Shown here in pieces: positions 25,418 to 34,347 of a stretch of DNA of 64,000 nt. The stretch is from Streptomyces griseus subsp. griseus (lineage in GTDB: Bacteria > Actinomycetota > Actinomycetes > Streptomycetales > Streptomycetaceae). Position 1 is the stretch's first letter, and the number at the start of each line of letters is the position of its first letter. Location of the stretch: contig NZ_JOJE01000013.1 in NCBI RefSeq assembly GCF_000720255.1, positions 62,001-126,000 of the forward strand, given 5' to 3'. Position numbers and translations under genes: made by a program. The notes beneath the pieces were generated by a model. The model was given only the letters and a program-made list of their open reading frames with translations, had not been told where the DNA came from and ran no database searches.

Positions 25418-26601
25418 GCGTTGACCTTCTCGCGGCGCTCAGCGGCCGCTCCGGCCTTCTCACGCTCGCGAGCGAGCTCCGCCGCGTCCCGCTTGAAGGC
25501 CCACTCCATCTTCGGCTCCATCGCGAACCGGAACACCCGCTGGACCGGCTTGGTGCACAGCAACGTGACGACCACACCCGCCAGTACGGTCACCAAGATC
25601 TCACCGAGCGGCCGGTGCAGCCAGTCCTGGTCGAACCAGCCCGAGTAGTCGCCGGCCTTCACCAGGAACCCGTGCAGCAGGTAGCCGTACAGGGTGCCCG
25701 CGCCCAGCGCCGTGAACCACATGCGGCGGCCCGGCACCCAGGCGAAGAAGCAGGCGGTCAGGACCAGCGAGCAGCCGAACATGGCGAGGACCATGACCGG
25801 CCCGACCCACCAGGGCGAGTTCAACTCCTGCGCGGCGTCGCGGTGGTAGAACCAGCCCGCGTTCATCCGCGGCACCGCCCACCAGGCGAAGGCCAGCGCG
25901 CCCGCGAACACCGGCACGGCCGCGATCCGCACGGAACGACGGCGCACGAGCCGGAAGTGCTCGGGCTTCATGATCAGGCCCAGCACGAAGAACGGCAGGA
26001 ACTGCAGGACGCGCTGGAGGTCGAGGTCGTCGCCGATGTTCGGAGTGGCCGAGGCCAGCATGGCGATGCCGAGCGCGAGCGGAAGCGGCCAACGGACCGT
26101 CTTCCAGATGGGCGTGGTCAGCCGCCACACGAACAGCGCGCACAGGAACCAGGTCAGGTACCAGGGGTCGAGGAGGCTGATCTCCTGGTCGGGCGCGTCG
26201 AAGACGAAACGCTTGAAGAGCGGGTACGCCGTCTCGAAGACGATGTACGGCACGGCGACACCGGTGATGAGCCGCTTCAGCCGGCTGGGGCTGGCGTCGA
26301 AACTCCGGGAGAAGAAGCCCGAGATGATGATGAACGCCGGCATGTGGAAGGCGTACACGAACATGTACGTGGCCTGCAGGACCCGGCTGTCGCCCTTCAG
26401 GGGCTCCCAGGAGTGACCGATGGCCACCAGCACGATCGCCAGGTACTTGGCGTTGTCGAAAAACGAGTCGCGTTGTTTGGGCGACTTGTTCTGCTTCTGC
26501 TGGTTTTGGGGCGAGCGGGGGGTGGGCACTCCGGATGTCGAGGAGTGCTGCGGGGGGAGTGGCGCTCTGTTGCGGCCGTTGGGCTGGAGCGAGCTCGTCA
26601 C
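25414..26601 (-). CDS. Acyltransferase family 3 membrane protein
   Basis: 395 residues with about ten membrane helices. The N-terminal cytoplasmic tail is Pro/Gln-rich and the first helix bears the family's catalytic-type His (FFDNAKYLAIVLVAIGHSW). HMPAFIIISGFFSRS and the C-terminal LGAGTLYGYLLHGFLV also fit. Such proteins O-acylate sugars, polymers or natural products at the membrane. The GTG at 26601 was chosen for GGGAGGACC ahead of it, over a GTG at 26613. Standalone. A basic coiled-coil-like tail ends the protein (KRDAAELAREREKAGAAAE). Confidence 0.85.
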   Translation of the reverse strand: MTSSLQPNGRNRAPLPPQHSSTSGVPTPRSPQNQQKQNKSPKQRDSFFDNAKYLAIVLVAIGHSWEPLKGDSRVLQATYMFVYAFHMPAFIIISGFFSRSFDASPSRLKRLITGVAVPYIVFETAYPLFKRFVFDAPDQEISLLDPWYLTWFLCALFVWRLTTPIWKTVRWPLPLALGIAMLASATPNIGDDLDLQRVLQFLPFFVLGLIMKPEHFRLVRRRSVRIAAVPVFAGALAFAWWAVPRMNAGWFYHRDAAQELNSPWWVGPVMVLAMFGCSLVLTACFFAWVPGRRMWFTALGAGTLYGYLLHGFLVKAGDYSGWFDQDWLHRPLGEILVTVLAGVVVTLLCTKPVQRVFRFAMEPKMEWAFKRDAAELAREREKAGAAAERREKVNA

Positions 26602-27191
26602 AGGTCCTCCCACCCCGTCTCCGGGGAGAAGATCCGAGACCTCGTTGCATGTGTGGGGGGCGAGGCGGCGTGGAACATCTGAGGCACCCTAGCGTTGTCC
26701 GTGGCTTTCCGTAAAACGCCCTGCGCAATTCATGGTTATCGGTCTCGGGTACCCCGGATCAACAAACTCGATCCCCTTGTCGAGGTGACGGTCCGCACAC
26801 TGCCTGCCGCCGATCCGGGCCCCCGCAGGCGTCCTTGATGTCGCGATTCATCCCCACTAATTGGTGCATAAGGCCAGCGGGCGATGTGTCTCCGATGTGG
26901 TCATGTCCGCAATTCGAATTACCTGCGGACGCGATGTGTGGACATGGAAAGGATCTCTGTTGATTTCCTGTGCGGGTGCACTTTCGAATTAATGTGCGGA
27001 GCGCCGCAGTTGAGTCCGCGCACGGTCCCCGATCACAGGCCGGCGCGGCCGGATCCCGTGCAGCTGTGACCAACGATGCGTCACGGGTCGCATATGCGAG
27101 CCGGGTTGGTGGCACGATGGTTCTGGCGGGGGTGCGCGGCTGGGCATCCCCGGGCCGGGAGAGCGGACCGACCTAGGGTGTGTGATCAGTT
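26602..27191. other. 590-bp intergenic region with AT-rich repeats
   Basis: No gene is supported here. The part at 26850-27000 is unusually A/T-rich for this chromosome. It holds two copies of TTCGAATTA-n2/3-TGCGGA (near 26913-26929 and 26983-27001), a TCCGCA...TGCGGA dyad (26906-26929), and two GCGATGTGT repeats (26881 and 26931). These could be regulator sites or several promoters for the divergent genes at 26601 and 27192. Confidence 0.5.
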
Positions 27192-27386
27192 GTGGCCATT
27201 TCACTGTCAGTGGTGCTGCTGTTGGCGATCATCCTGGTAGTGCTGATCAGAGGTGGTTCGATCAAGGCGGGCCCCGCCATCGTCGCCATCCTCTTCGGCT
27301 TCTTCCTCGCCTCGACGGGCATGGCCCCGTCGATCAACCGCTTCCTCAACTCGATAGCGGACACGATCAACTCCATCAGCTTCTGA
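27192..27386 (+). CDS. Small two-helix membrane protein
   Basis: 64 residues from GTG at 27192: a hydrophobic helix (ISLSVVLLLAIILVVLI), a short basic loop (RGGSIKAG), a second helix (PAIVAILFGFFLASTG) and an amphipathic end (INRFLNSIADTINSIS). Gene-like codon use and position after a long regulatory gap support it. Function unknown. Small proteins of this kind are conserved in Streptomyces. Confidence 0.7.
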   Translation: MAISLSVVLLLAIILVVLIRGGSIKAGPAIVAILFGFFLASTGMAPSINRFLNSIADTINSISF

Positions 27387-27500
27387 CCCCGTCGTACGCG
27401 ATCGACCGCTCCGCCCGACCAGGTACGCGGCGTGCTGTGAGCCCGATCACCGCCAGTGGGTTGTCATGACCGGCGCGGTGGGCTGGACGATCATGAGCAC

Positions 27501-27713
27501 ATGAATCCTCGATTAAGCCGCACGGCGGGCGCCGCAACCATCCTGATCGCGATCGCCGACGCGGCCTGGCTGGTCTTCGGCCGCCCTCAGGAATGGGAGG
27601 GCGCCATGAGGTGGCTGCGCCACGCCCTGGCCCTGGGGGCGCTCGGAGCCGCCCATCTCGGCGTCCGGCTGCTGTTCCCCGACACCGAGGAGGACGACCC
27701 GGCCACGCTGTGA
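27501..27713 (+). CDS. Small hypothetical membrane protein
   Basis: 70 residues from ATG at 27501. One clear helix (AGAATILIAIADAAWLVFG) and a second weaker one (WLRHALALGALGAAHLGVRLLF), ending in an acidic tail EEDDPATL. No ribosome site, but GATCAT ends 6 nt before the ATG, so it may be leaderless. Function not recognised. Confidence 0.55.
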   Translation: MNPRLSRTAGAATILIAIADAAWLVFGRPQEWEGAMRWLRHALALGALGAAHLGVRLLFPDTEEDDPATL

Positions 27714-27905
27714 ACGACTCGGGCTCAGGGGGCGCCGCGGCCTCGCCTCGGTGCCCGGATTCGCCTCGTTCGCCCGGATTGGGTCGATGACGAGTCCCGC
27801 GAGTGCGGCAAGGAGGCAGAGCGCTCCCACGCCGAGCCCCCACCGCGGCAACGGTGGCAGGCCACTGCCCAGGGCGCGGGCGCCGGCCCAGACCGCTCCG
27901 GCCAC
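27513..27905 (-). pseudogene. Possible decayed membrane-protein gene on the minus strand
   Basis: The stretch from about 27935 to 27730 reads RWWTRGVGLVAGAVWAGARA, then LPPLPRWGLGVGALCLLAALAGLVIDPIR in adjoining segments, which looks like a real membrane protein. There is no start codon upstream in this frame other than GTG at 27905, and the downstream part runs antisense through the gene at 27501-27713 with non-gene-like sequence before the stop at 27513. It may be a remnant, or a chance open frame. Confidence 0.25.
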
Positions 27906-28047
27906 GAGCCCGACGCCCCGCGTCCACCATCGATCTTCTTTGTTGCTCGTGATGCCCCCGGGGCACGAGGGGCCTGCACGGGCCCCGGGAACGACCGAAG
28001 GCCCAGGGAGAGGAATCCGACCTCTCGCCTGGGCCTTCGCCGTACAG

Positions 28048-28118
28048 AGCGGGCGACGGGAATCGAACCCGCGTAGCTAGTTTGGAAGACTAGGGCTCTA
28101 CCATTGAGCTACGCCCGC
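28048..28118 (-). tRNA. tRNA-Gly (anticodon TCC)
   Basis: 71-nt cloverleaf on the minus strand. Acceptor GCGGGCG pairs with CGCCCGC, the D-loop has AGCTCAATGGTAGAGC, the anticodon loop CTTCCAA gives TCC, and the T-arm GGGTTCGATTCCC is intact. CCA is not encoded (discriminator T is followed by CTC). Confidence 0.95.
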
Positions 28119-28283
28119 ACAGAGCGCGCCGCAGATCGGGTGACCGCGGCACTGAAGGCATCGTAGCGGGTCCGCCCCGCTCGTCGCACACCGCATTCCC
28201 GCCCGCGCCGGCGTGCGCCCGCGGGCTCGCGAAATGCTGCGACCCCACTGCCTGCGGGCATGTACCCTACGTGTCGCACCAGA

Positions 28284-28360
28284 CGGGGTGTGGCGCAGCT
28301 TGGTAGCGCGTCCGCTTTGGGAGCGGAAGGCCGTGGGTTCAAATCCCGCCACCCCGACCA
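28284..28360 (+). tRNA. tRNA-Pro (anticodon TGG)
   Basis: 77 nt including an encoded CCA. Acceptor CGGGGTG pairs with CACCCCG, D-arm GGCGCAGCTTGGTAGCGC, anticodon loop TTTGGGA giving TGG, T-arm GGGTTCAAATCCC. No attachment-site duplication follows it. Confidence 0.95.
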
Positions 28361-28419
28361 TCGACCGGCCATCCACGGCCGTCACCGGCCGCCTGTGCGA
28401 TCACCTCGCTTGATCGCCT

Positions 28420-28448
28420 TTGGGACGTTCAGTGGCTGCGGTTACTAT
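28420..28448 (+). promoter_or_regulatory. tig promoter
   Basis: TTGGGA (28420-28425), a 17-bp spacer, and TACTAT (28443-28448) form a good housekeeping-sigma promoter, giving an mRNA leader of about 120 nt before the tig GTG. Confidence 0.6.
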
Positions 28449-28575
28449 GCAAGCTGCGTGCCCGTGTGTCTCGTCCACTGGAAGTAGTCCACTGGAAGTT
28501 CTTCGGGCGGCTAAATCCGCCGGACCAGTCTGGCCCCGGCAGAAACCAAGAAGTCAGCCACAAGGAGACCGAACC

Positions 28576-29985
28576 GTGAAGAGCGCCGTGGAGACCCTGA
28601 ACCCGACTCGGGTTCGGCTCACTGTCGAGGTGCCCTTCGAGGAGCTCAAGGACAGCCTCGACGCGGCGTACAAGAAGATCAACCAGCAGGTCACGGTGAA
28701 GGGTTTCCGCAAGGGCAAGATCCCCGCCCGGGTCATCGACCAGCGGTTCGGCCGTGGCGCCGTGCTGGAGGAGGCCGTCAACGACGCGCTGCCGAAGTTC
28801 TACACGGAAGCGGTCAACGAGGCCGAGATCGACGTCCTGGGTCAGCCCGAGGTCGACATCACCGAGCTGAAGGACGGCGAGACGCTGAACTTCACCGCCG
28901 AGGTCGACATCCGCCCGTCCCTCGAGATCCCGGACTTCTCCGGCATCGAGGTCGAGGTCGACGCCGTCGAGGTCACCGACGAGGACATCGAGAAGTCGGT
29001 CGAGCAGCTCCGTGAGCGCTTCGCCTCGACCTCCCCCGTCGAGCGCGCCGCCGAGGACGGCGACGTCGTCACCATCGACCTGCAGGCCAAGGTCGACGGC
29101 GAGGTCCTCGAGGACGGCGTGGCCGAGGGTGTCTCCTACACCATCGGCTCCGGCGAGCTGCTGGACGGCATCGACGACGCCGTGAAGGGCCTGGAGGCCG
29201 GTGGCGAGGTCACCTTCGCCTCCGAGCTCAAGGGCGGCTCCGCGGCCGGCCGGGAGGCCGAGGTCACCGTCAAGGTCACCCAGGTCGCCGCCCGTGAGCT
29301 CCCCGAGCTCGACGACGAGTTCGCTCAGCTCGCGTCCGAGTTCGACACCCTCGAGGAGCTCAAGGCCGACAGCCGCAAGCGCCTGGAGAACATGAAGCAG
29401 TACGACCAGGCCACGCAGGCCCAGGAGCGCGTCCTGGAGAAGCTGCTCGAGCTGGTCGAGGTCCCGGTCCCCGAGAAGCTGCTCGAGGACGAGGTCAACA
29501 CCCGCAAGCACAACCTCGAGCACCACCAGCTCGGCCAGATGGGCCTCGACCTGGAGAAGTACCTGGAGATCCAGGGCAAGACCGCCGAGGAGTTCGAGAC
29601 CGAGACCCGCGAGGCCGCGGTCAAGGGCATCAAGACCCAGTTCGTCCTCGACGAGCTGGTCAAGCGGGAGAAGCTCAACGTCAACCAGGAGGAGCTCACC
29701 GAGCACCTCATGCGCCGTGCCGCTTCCTCCGGCATGTCCCCCGACCAGTTCGCCCAGGCCGTCGTCGAGGGCGGCCAGGTGCCCCTCCTCGTCGGCGAGG
29801 TCGCCCGCGGCAAGGCCCTGGCCCTGGTCGTCGAGTCCGCCACGGTGAAGGACACCAACGGCGAGGTCATCGACCTGGACGACGAGGAGGAGGAGGGCTC
29901 CGCCGAGGAGGCCACCGCCGCCGAGGCGCAGGCCGAGGGCGAGACGGAGACCAAGGGCGAGGGCGACGAGAAGCCCGAGGCCTGA
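28576..29985 (+). CDS. tig: Trigger factor (ribosome-bound chaperone and prolyl isomerase)
   Basis: 469 residues. N-terminal ribosome-binding domain with the signature [19 protein letters not shown] (~40-58), a central FKBP-type domain (~150-245, [19 protein letters not shown]), and a helical C-terminal chaperone domain. The last 40 residues are very acidic (Glu-rich). It meets nascent chains at the ribosome exit and helps folding. GTG at 28576 follows AAGGAG. Directly upstream of the clpP operon, a common arrangement that groups folding and degradation genes. A strong terminator separates them. Confidence 0.97.
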   Translation: MKSAVETLNPTRVRLTVEVPFEELKDSLDAAYKKINQQVTVKGFRKGKIPARVIDQRFGRGAVLEEAVNDALPKFYTEAVNEAEIDVLGQPEVDITELKDGETLNFTAEVDIRPSLEIPDFSGIEVEVDAVEVTDEDIEKSVEQLRERFASTSPVERAAEDGDVVTIDLQAKVDGEVLEDGVAEGVSYTIGSGELLDGIDDAVKGLEAGGEVTFASELKGGSAAGREAEVTVKVTQVAARELPELDDEFAQLASEFDTLEELKADSRKRLENMKQYDQATQAQERVLEKLLELVEVPVPEKLLEDEVNTRKHNLEHHQLGQMGLDLEKYLEIQGKTAEEFETETREAAVKGIKTQFVLDELVKREKLNVNQEELTEHLMRRAASSGMSPDQFAQAVVEGGQVPLLVGEVARGKALALVVESATVKDTNGEVIDLDDEEEEGSAEEATAAEAQAEGETETKGEGDEKPEA

Positions 29986-30011
29986 TCCTCACGTCACCGC
30001 TGACGTACGTA

Positions 30012-30050
30012 CGACGGGCCCCGGGGACTTCCTGTCCCCGGGGCCCGTCG
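30012..30050 (+). terminator. Terminator of tig
   Basis: Seventeen-bp perfect stem (30012-30028 with 30034-30050) and a 5-nt loop, 27 bp after the tig stop. Confidence 0.9.
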
Positions 30051-30152
30051 GCCTCCCCAGAGGCGCGGGGCCGTAGCGATGTGCGGCTCGCCGCGTGGGC
30101 GCGACAAGCCGCCCGGCCCCGCAGCAGCCCGCGACGCACAGACACCCCTCCG

Positions 30153-30211
30153 CTACGCCCCCGGCGAACAGCCCCCTCTCCGGGATTCCCCGAAGGGACC
30201 CGCGCGTTAGG
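30153..30211 (+). promoter_or_regulatory. clpP1 promoter region with a ClgR-like half-site
   Basis: GGCGAAC (30163-30169; GTTCGCC on the other strand) matches the start of the ClgR consensus GTTCGC but the second part of the site is imperfect. TAGGGT (about 30206-30211) could be the -10 hexamer. ClgR activates clpP1P2 in Streptomyces; binding here is inferred. Confidence 0.35.
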
Positions 30212-30309
30212 GTCCATGAATACGAGGGCAGTGGAGTCCCCGAACGGCTCCAGCCCCGCAGGGAAACGTGAGACGGCCCGGCGCCGTCGTAAGACGAGCA
30301 GGTGGATAC

Positions 30310-30930
30310 GTGACGAATCTGATGCCCTCCGCCGCCGGCGAGCCTTCCATCGGTGGTGGCCTCGGCGACCAGGTCTACAACCGGCTGCTCAACGAGCGGA
30401 TCATCTTCCTCGGCCAGCCGGTCGACGACGACATTGCCAACAAGATCACCGCACAGTTGCTGCTCCTTGCCGCGGCCGATCCCGACAAGGACATCAACCT
30501 CTACATCAACAGCCCGGGCGGCTCGATCACGGCCGGCATGGCGATCTACGACACGATGCAGTTCATCAAGAACGATGTGATGACGATCGCCATGGGCCTC
30601 GCCGCGTCCATGGGCCAGTTCCTGCTCAGCGCGGGCACCCCGGGCAAGCGGTTCGCCCTCCCCAACGCCGAGATTTTGATCCACCAGCCCTCCGCCGGTC
30701 TGGCCGGTTCGGCCTCCGACATCAAGATCCACGCAGAGCGGCTGCTGCACACCAAGAAGCGCATGGCCGAACTCACGGCCCAGCACACCGGCCAGACCGT
30801 CGAGCAGGTCACCCGTGACTCGGACCGCGACCGCTGGTTCGACCCCGAGGAGGCCAAGGAGTACGGCCTCATCGACGACGTCATCACCACGGCTGCCGGT
30901 ATCCCGGGCGGCGGCGGCACCGGGGCCTGA
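30310..30930 (+). CDS. clpP1: ATP-dependent Clp protease proteolytic subunit ClpP1
   Basis: 206 residues. Catalytic Ser100 in MGLAASMGQ, His125 in LIHQPS and an Asp near 170 (TRDSDRDRW) make a complete triad. [19 protein letters not shown] is the hallmark stretch. Together with ClpP2 it forms the chambered protease served by ClpX and ClpC. Start GTG at 30310 ([12 protein letters not shown]) matches known Streptomyces ClpP1 and is preceded by GGTGG. Followed after 50 bp by clpP2. In Streptomyces this pair affects differentiation and is controlled by ClgR. Confidence 0.97.
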   Translation: MTNLMPSAAGEPSIGGGLGDQVYNRLLNERIIFLGQPVDDDIANKITAQLLLLAAADPDKDINLYINSPGGSITAGMAIYDTMQFIKNDVMTIAMGLAASMGQFLLSAGTPGKRFALPNAEILIHQPSAGLAGSASDIKIHAERLLHTKKRMAELTAQHTGQTVEQVTRDSDRDRWFDPEEAKEYGLIDDVITTAAGIPGGGGTGA

Positions 30931-30980
30931 GGCCCCAGGACAGCCCCCAGCCGACCGCCACAGCCCCTAGGAGACAGACA

Positions 30981-31661
30981 GTGAACGACTTCCCCGGCAG
31001 CGGCCTGTACGACCGTACGCGCGCCGAATACACGGGACCGGCGGCCGAGTCCCGCTACGTCATCCCGCGCTTCGTCGAGCGCACCTCGCAGGGCATCCGC
31101 GAGTACGACCCGTACGCGAAGCTCTTCGAGGAGCGCGTGATCTTCCTCGGTGTGCAGATCGACGACGCGTCCGCCAACGACGTGATGGCGCAGCTGCTGT
31201 GCCTGGAGTCGATGGACCCCGACCGGGACATCTCGGTCTACATCAACAGCCCCGGCGGCTCCTTCACCGCGCTGACCGCGATCTACGACACGATGCAGTT
31301 CGTGAAGCCGGACATCCAGACGGTCTGCATGGGCCAGGCGGCCTCCGCCGCGGCCATCCTGCTGGCCGCCGGTTCGCCCGGCAAGCGGATGGCGCTGCCC
31401 AACGCGCGCGTGCTGATCCACCAGCCCTACAGTGAGACGGGCCGTGGCCAGGTCTCCGACCTGGAGATCGCCGCGAACGAGATCCTGCGGATGCGCTCGC
31501 AGCTGGAGGAGATGCTGGCCAAGCACTCCACCACGCCGATCGAGAAGATCCGCGAGGACATCGAGCGCGACAAGATCCTCACGGCCGAGGACGCCCTGTC
31601 GTACGGCCTGATCGACCAGATCATCTCCACCCGGAAGATGAACAACGCCGACGTTCGCTGA
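30981..31661 (+). CDS. clpP2: ATP-dependent Clp protease proteolytic subunit ClpP2
   Basis: 226 residues with Ser122 in MGQAASAAA, His147 in VLIHQPY and a C-terminal ...[18 protein letters not shown] block. It has a longer N-terminal extension (about 40 residues before VIFLG) than ClpP1, as usual for the actinobacterial second subunit, and this part may be processed. GTG start after TAGGAG. Co-transcribed with clpP1. An inverted repeat separates it from clpX. Confidence 0.97.
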   Translation: MNDFPGSGLYDRTRAEYTGPAAESRYVIPRFVERTSQGIREYDPYAKLFEERVIFLGVQIDDASANDVMAQLLCLESMDPDRDISVYINSPGGSFTALTAIYDTMQFVKPDIQTVCMGQAASAAAILLAAGSPGKRMALPNARVLIHQPYSETGRGQVSDLEIAANEILRMRSQLEEMLAKHSTTPIEKIREDIERDKILTAEDALSYGLIDQIISTRKMNNADVR

Positions 31662-31685
31662 CGCGGGCGCACGAAGCGTCTGCCG

Positions 31686-31746
31686 CCCTTGGCACGGGTC
31701 GGCACGTGCCCGACAAGGTGCACGTCAAAGTGAACCGTGCCAAGGG
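31686..31746 (+). promoter_or_regulatory. Inverted repeat between clpP2 and clpX
   Basis: Twelve-bp perfect arms (31686-31697 and 31735-31746) enclose 37 nt that contain a second palindrome, GGCACGTGCC (31701-31710). It could end the clpP1P2 transcript in part, or mark a processing or operator site for clpX. No T-run follows. Confidence 0.5.
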
Positions 31747-31843
31747 GGGCCCGAACGAGGGGCCCGGCAAGGTACCGTCGGACATAAGGCAGCACCAGGA
31801 GCCGCTGGACCTAGGCGTCTCCCAGGCGAAGGGGAAGCACACC

Positions 31844-33133
31844 GTGGCACGCATCGGTGACGGCGGCGATCTGCTCAAGTGCTCGTTCTGCGGCAAGAGC
31901 CAGAAGCAGGTCAAGAAGCTCATCGCAGGGCCCGGTGTGTACATCTGCGACGAGTGCATCGACCTCTGCAACGAGATCATCGAGGAAGAACTCGCGGAGA
32001 CGAGCGAGGTCCGCTGGGAGGAACTCCCGAAGCCCCGCGAGATCTACGAGTTCCTCGAGGGCTACGTGGTCGGCCAGGAGGCGGCCAAGAAGGCCCTCTC
32101 CGTCGCGGTGTACAACCACTACAAGCGGGTCCAGGCCGGTGAGAACGGCGGCGGCCAAAGCCGCGAGGACGCCATCGAGTTGGCGAAGTCCAACATCCTC
32201 CTGCTGGGCCCGACGGGCTCCGGCAAGACGCTTCTCGCACAGACGCTCGCGCGCATGCTGAACGTCCCGTTCGCCATCGCCGACGCGACGGCGCTCACGG
32301 AGGCGGGATACGTCGGCGAGGACGTCGAGAACATCCTGCTCAAGCTGATCCAGGCGGCCGACTACGACGTCAAGAAGGCCGAGACCGGGATCATCTACAT
32401 CGACGAGATCGACAAGGTCGCTCGGAAGAGTGAAAACCCGTCGATCACGCGTGACGTCAGCGGCGAGGGCGTACAGCAGGCCCTGCTGAAGATCCTGGAG
32501 GGCACCACCGCCTCGGTCCCGCCCCAGGGCGGCCGCAAGCACCCGCACCAGGAGTTCATCCAGATCGACACGACGAACGTCCTGTTCATCGTGGGCGGTG
32601 CCTTCTCGGGTCTGGAGAAGATCATCGAGTCCAGGGCCGGTGCCAAGGGCATCGGCTTCGGCGCGACGATCCGCTCCAAGCGCGAGCTGGAGGCCAAGGA
32701 CCAGTTCGAGGACGTCATGCCCGAGGATCTGGTCAAGTTCGGCATGATCCCCGAGTTCATCGGCCGCCTGCCCGTCATCACCTCGGTGCACAACCTGGAC
32801 CGCGAGGCGCTCCTGCAGATCCTCGTCGAGCCCCGTAACGCGCTCGTGAAGCAGTACCAGCGCCTCTTCGAACTCGACGGCGTGGAGCTGGACTTCGAGC
32901 GTGAGGCCCTCGAGGCCATCGCCGACCAGGCCATCCTCCGCCAGACCGGCGCCCGCGGTCTGCGCGCCATCATGGAGGAAGTCCTCATGTCCGTGATGTA
33001 CGAGGTCCCCTCCCGCAAGGACGTGGCCCGCGTCGTCATCACCGCGGACGTGGTCCACTCCAACGTCAACCCGACCCTGATCCCCCGCGACGCCCGCAAC
33101 GGCCGGGGTCCGGGCGAGCAGAAGACGGCGTAA
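31844..33133 (+). CDS. clpX: ATP-dependent Clp protease ATPase subunit ClpX
   Basis: 429 residues. Zinc-binding domain with Cys13, 16, 35 and 38 (CSFC...CDEC), Walker A GPTGSGKT, Walker [18 protein letters not shown] loop, and an IGF loop (IGFGATI) for ClpP docking. It unfolds tagged or damaged proteins and feeds them to ClpP. GTG at 31844 follows GAAGGGGAA; an open frame continues upstream through the inverted repeat but is not conserved. A perfect bidirectional terminator follows. Confidence 0.97.
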   Translation: MARIGDGGDLLKCSFCGKSQKQVKKLIAGPGVYICDECIDLCNEIIEEELAETSEVRWEELPKPREIYEFLEGYVVGQEAAKKALSVAVYNHYKRVQAGENGGGQSREDAIELAKSNILLLGPTGSGKTLLAQTLARMLNVPFAIADATALTEAGYVGEDVENILLKLIQAADYDVKKAETGIIYIDEIDKVARKSENPSITRDVSGEGVQQALLKILEGTTASVPPQGGRKHPHQEFIQIDTTNVLFIVGGAFSGLEKIIESRAGAKGIGFGATIRSKRELEAKDQFEDVMPEDLVKFGMIPEFIGRLPVITSVHNLDREALLQILVEPRNALVKQYQRLFELDGVELDFEREALEAIADQAILRQTGARGLRAIMEEVLMSVMYEVPSRKDVARVVITADVVHSNVNPTLIPRDARNGRGPGEQKTA

Positions 33134-33148
33134 CCGCCGCACACACAG

Positions 33149-33190
33149 CGACGAAGGGGCTCCGGTCGACCGACCGGAGCCCCTTCGTCG
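33149..33190. terminator. Bidirectional terminator after clpX
   Basis: Nineteen-bp perfect stem (33149-33167 with 33172-33190) and a 4-nt loop between convergent clpX and the PGPYGQ-repeat gene. Confidence 0.95.
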
Positions 33191-33203
33191 TGCGGTGGAG
33201 GCG

Positions 33204-34211
33204 TCAGGCCTTCACACGGACTTCGTCGCGCATCTTCGTGGTGATGTCGATCGCGGACTCCTTGGTGACGCTCTTGGTGTTGTCACCGGGGGAGACCATG
33301 GCGATCGTGCTGTAGTCGGACCACACGCAGAACCAGTCGGTCGACGGCTTCTGGGTGAGGTTGTTGGTGCCCTCGGCCGCCTGGCACTTCATGACCGCGC
33401 CGTCGATGTCGGCCTCTTCGGGCTGGCCGACCAGCTTGGTCTGGGACCCGCTGCCGGAAGAAGAGCTCGACGAGCTGGAGTTGCTGGCCTCGATCTGCTT
33501 CTGGATGGCGGCGAAGTACTTGTCGAGGGCCGCCTTGGGGTCGGCGATCTCGCCGTAACCGCCCACCATGGTCACGCCCCTGGCCACGAGCAGCTCGCTC
33601 TTGCCGGGCAGGTCCTTGGGGTCGGGGTTCTGCGGGTCGTAGTTGCCGAAGTCGGCCGTGGAGTACTGCCCGATGACGGCCTTGCCGTTCTTGACGCCGC
33701 TCGTCTCCAGGTACTTCACGGTGTCCGCGTCCGTGCTCTCGCCGCCCTTGCCGACCCGCTTGTAGTCGAGCACCGTCGCCGGAGTCTCCAGCTTGTGCGC
33801 GCCGTCGTCCGACAGGCCGCCCGCGCCGCCGCCTCCGCCGATCACGAAGTAGGCGCCCACACCGATCGCGGCCACGACGGCGACCGCGCCGATGATGAGG
33901 CCGGTCTTCTTCTTCCCGCCCCCGGCCGCCGGCGGCTGGGGCACGCCGTACGGGGCCTGGCCGTACGGCGGGGTGGGCTGCTGGCCGTACGGGGGCTGCT
34001 GACCGTACGGCTGCTGCTGGCCGTAGGGGTTCGGCTGCTGCGGAGGGGCGCCCTGCGGGTAGCCGTAGCCCGGCTGGGCGGGCGGGACCTGCTGGGGGTA
34101 GCCGTAGCCGGGCTGGGGGGCCTGCGGCGGCTGGCCGTAGGGGCCCGGCTGGCCGTACGGTCCGGGCTGCTGGGGCTGCCCGCCGTACGGGCCCGGCTGG
34201 TTGTCGCTCAT
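33204..34211 (-). CDS. Membrane-anchored protein with N-terminal PGPYGQ repeats
   Basis: 335 residues. The first 100 residues are Pro/Gly/Tyr/Gln repeats ([14 protein letters not shown]) predicted to be cytoplasmic and disordered. One membrane helix follows ([23 protein letters not shown]), then an outside domain of about 200 residues with a Ser-rich patch ([13 protein letters not shown]). Two Cys (MKCQAAEG and WFCVWSD) may pair. Proteins with this layout are frequent in Streptomyces; their function is unknown. ATG follows GGAGGGGA. Divergent from valS with 136 bp between. Confidence 0.8.
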   Translation of the reverse strand: MSDNQPGPYGGQPQQPGPYGQPGPYGQPPQAPQPGYGYPQQVPPAQPGYGYPQGAPPQQPNPYGQQQPYGQQPPYGQQPTPPYGQAPYGVPQPPAAGGGKKKTGLIIGAVAVVAAIGVGAYFVIGGGGGAGGLSDDGAHKLETPATVLDYKRVGKGGESTDADTVKYLETSGVKNGKAVIGQYSTADFGNYDPQNPDPKDLPGKSELLVARGVTMVGGYGEIADPKAALDKYFAAIQKQIEASNSSSSSSSSGSGSQTKLVGQPEEADIDGAVMKCQAAEGTNNLTQKPSTDWFCVWSDYSTIAMVSPGDNTKSVTKESAIDITTKMRDEVRVKA

Positions 34212-34335
34212 TTCTGGGTTCCCCTCCAGATGTTTATGTGTTTCAGACATCCTGGCGCAGAGCCATCGTGCGCATGCCATCGGGGGTCGGCCCGTTACAG
34301 AACAAACGCGTTTCGGGACTGTGCCGTGACACCTC

Positions 34336-34341
34336 TAAACT
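34336..34341 (+). promoter_or_regulatory. -10 hexamer of a leaderless valS promoter
   Basis: TAAACT ends exactly 6 nt before the valS GTG. No Shine-Dalgarno lies between. Confidence 0.6.
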
Positions 34342-34347
34342 GAGCCC

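Noticed and set aside
26884..27069. A 61-codon Cys-containing frame in the long intergenic region
   Set aside because: No ribosome site, and its composition follows the A/T-rich repeats. Overlaps the putative operator repeats.
28048..28360. Attachment site of an integrated element at tRNA-Gly or tRNA-Pro
   Set aside because: No integrase gene and no duplicated tRNA 3' end in the flanks. The adjacent genes are core.
31706..31843. A 46-codon upstream extension of clpX
   Set aside because: It would start inside the inverted repeat, and ClpX proteins begin at the [12 protein letters not shown] segment, which has its own ribosome site.
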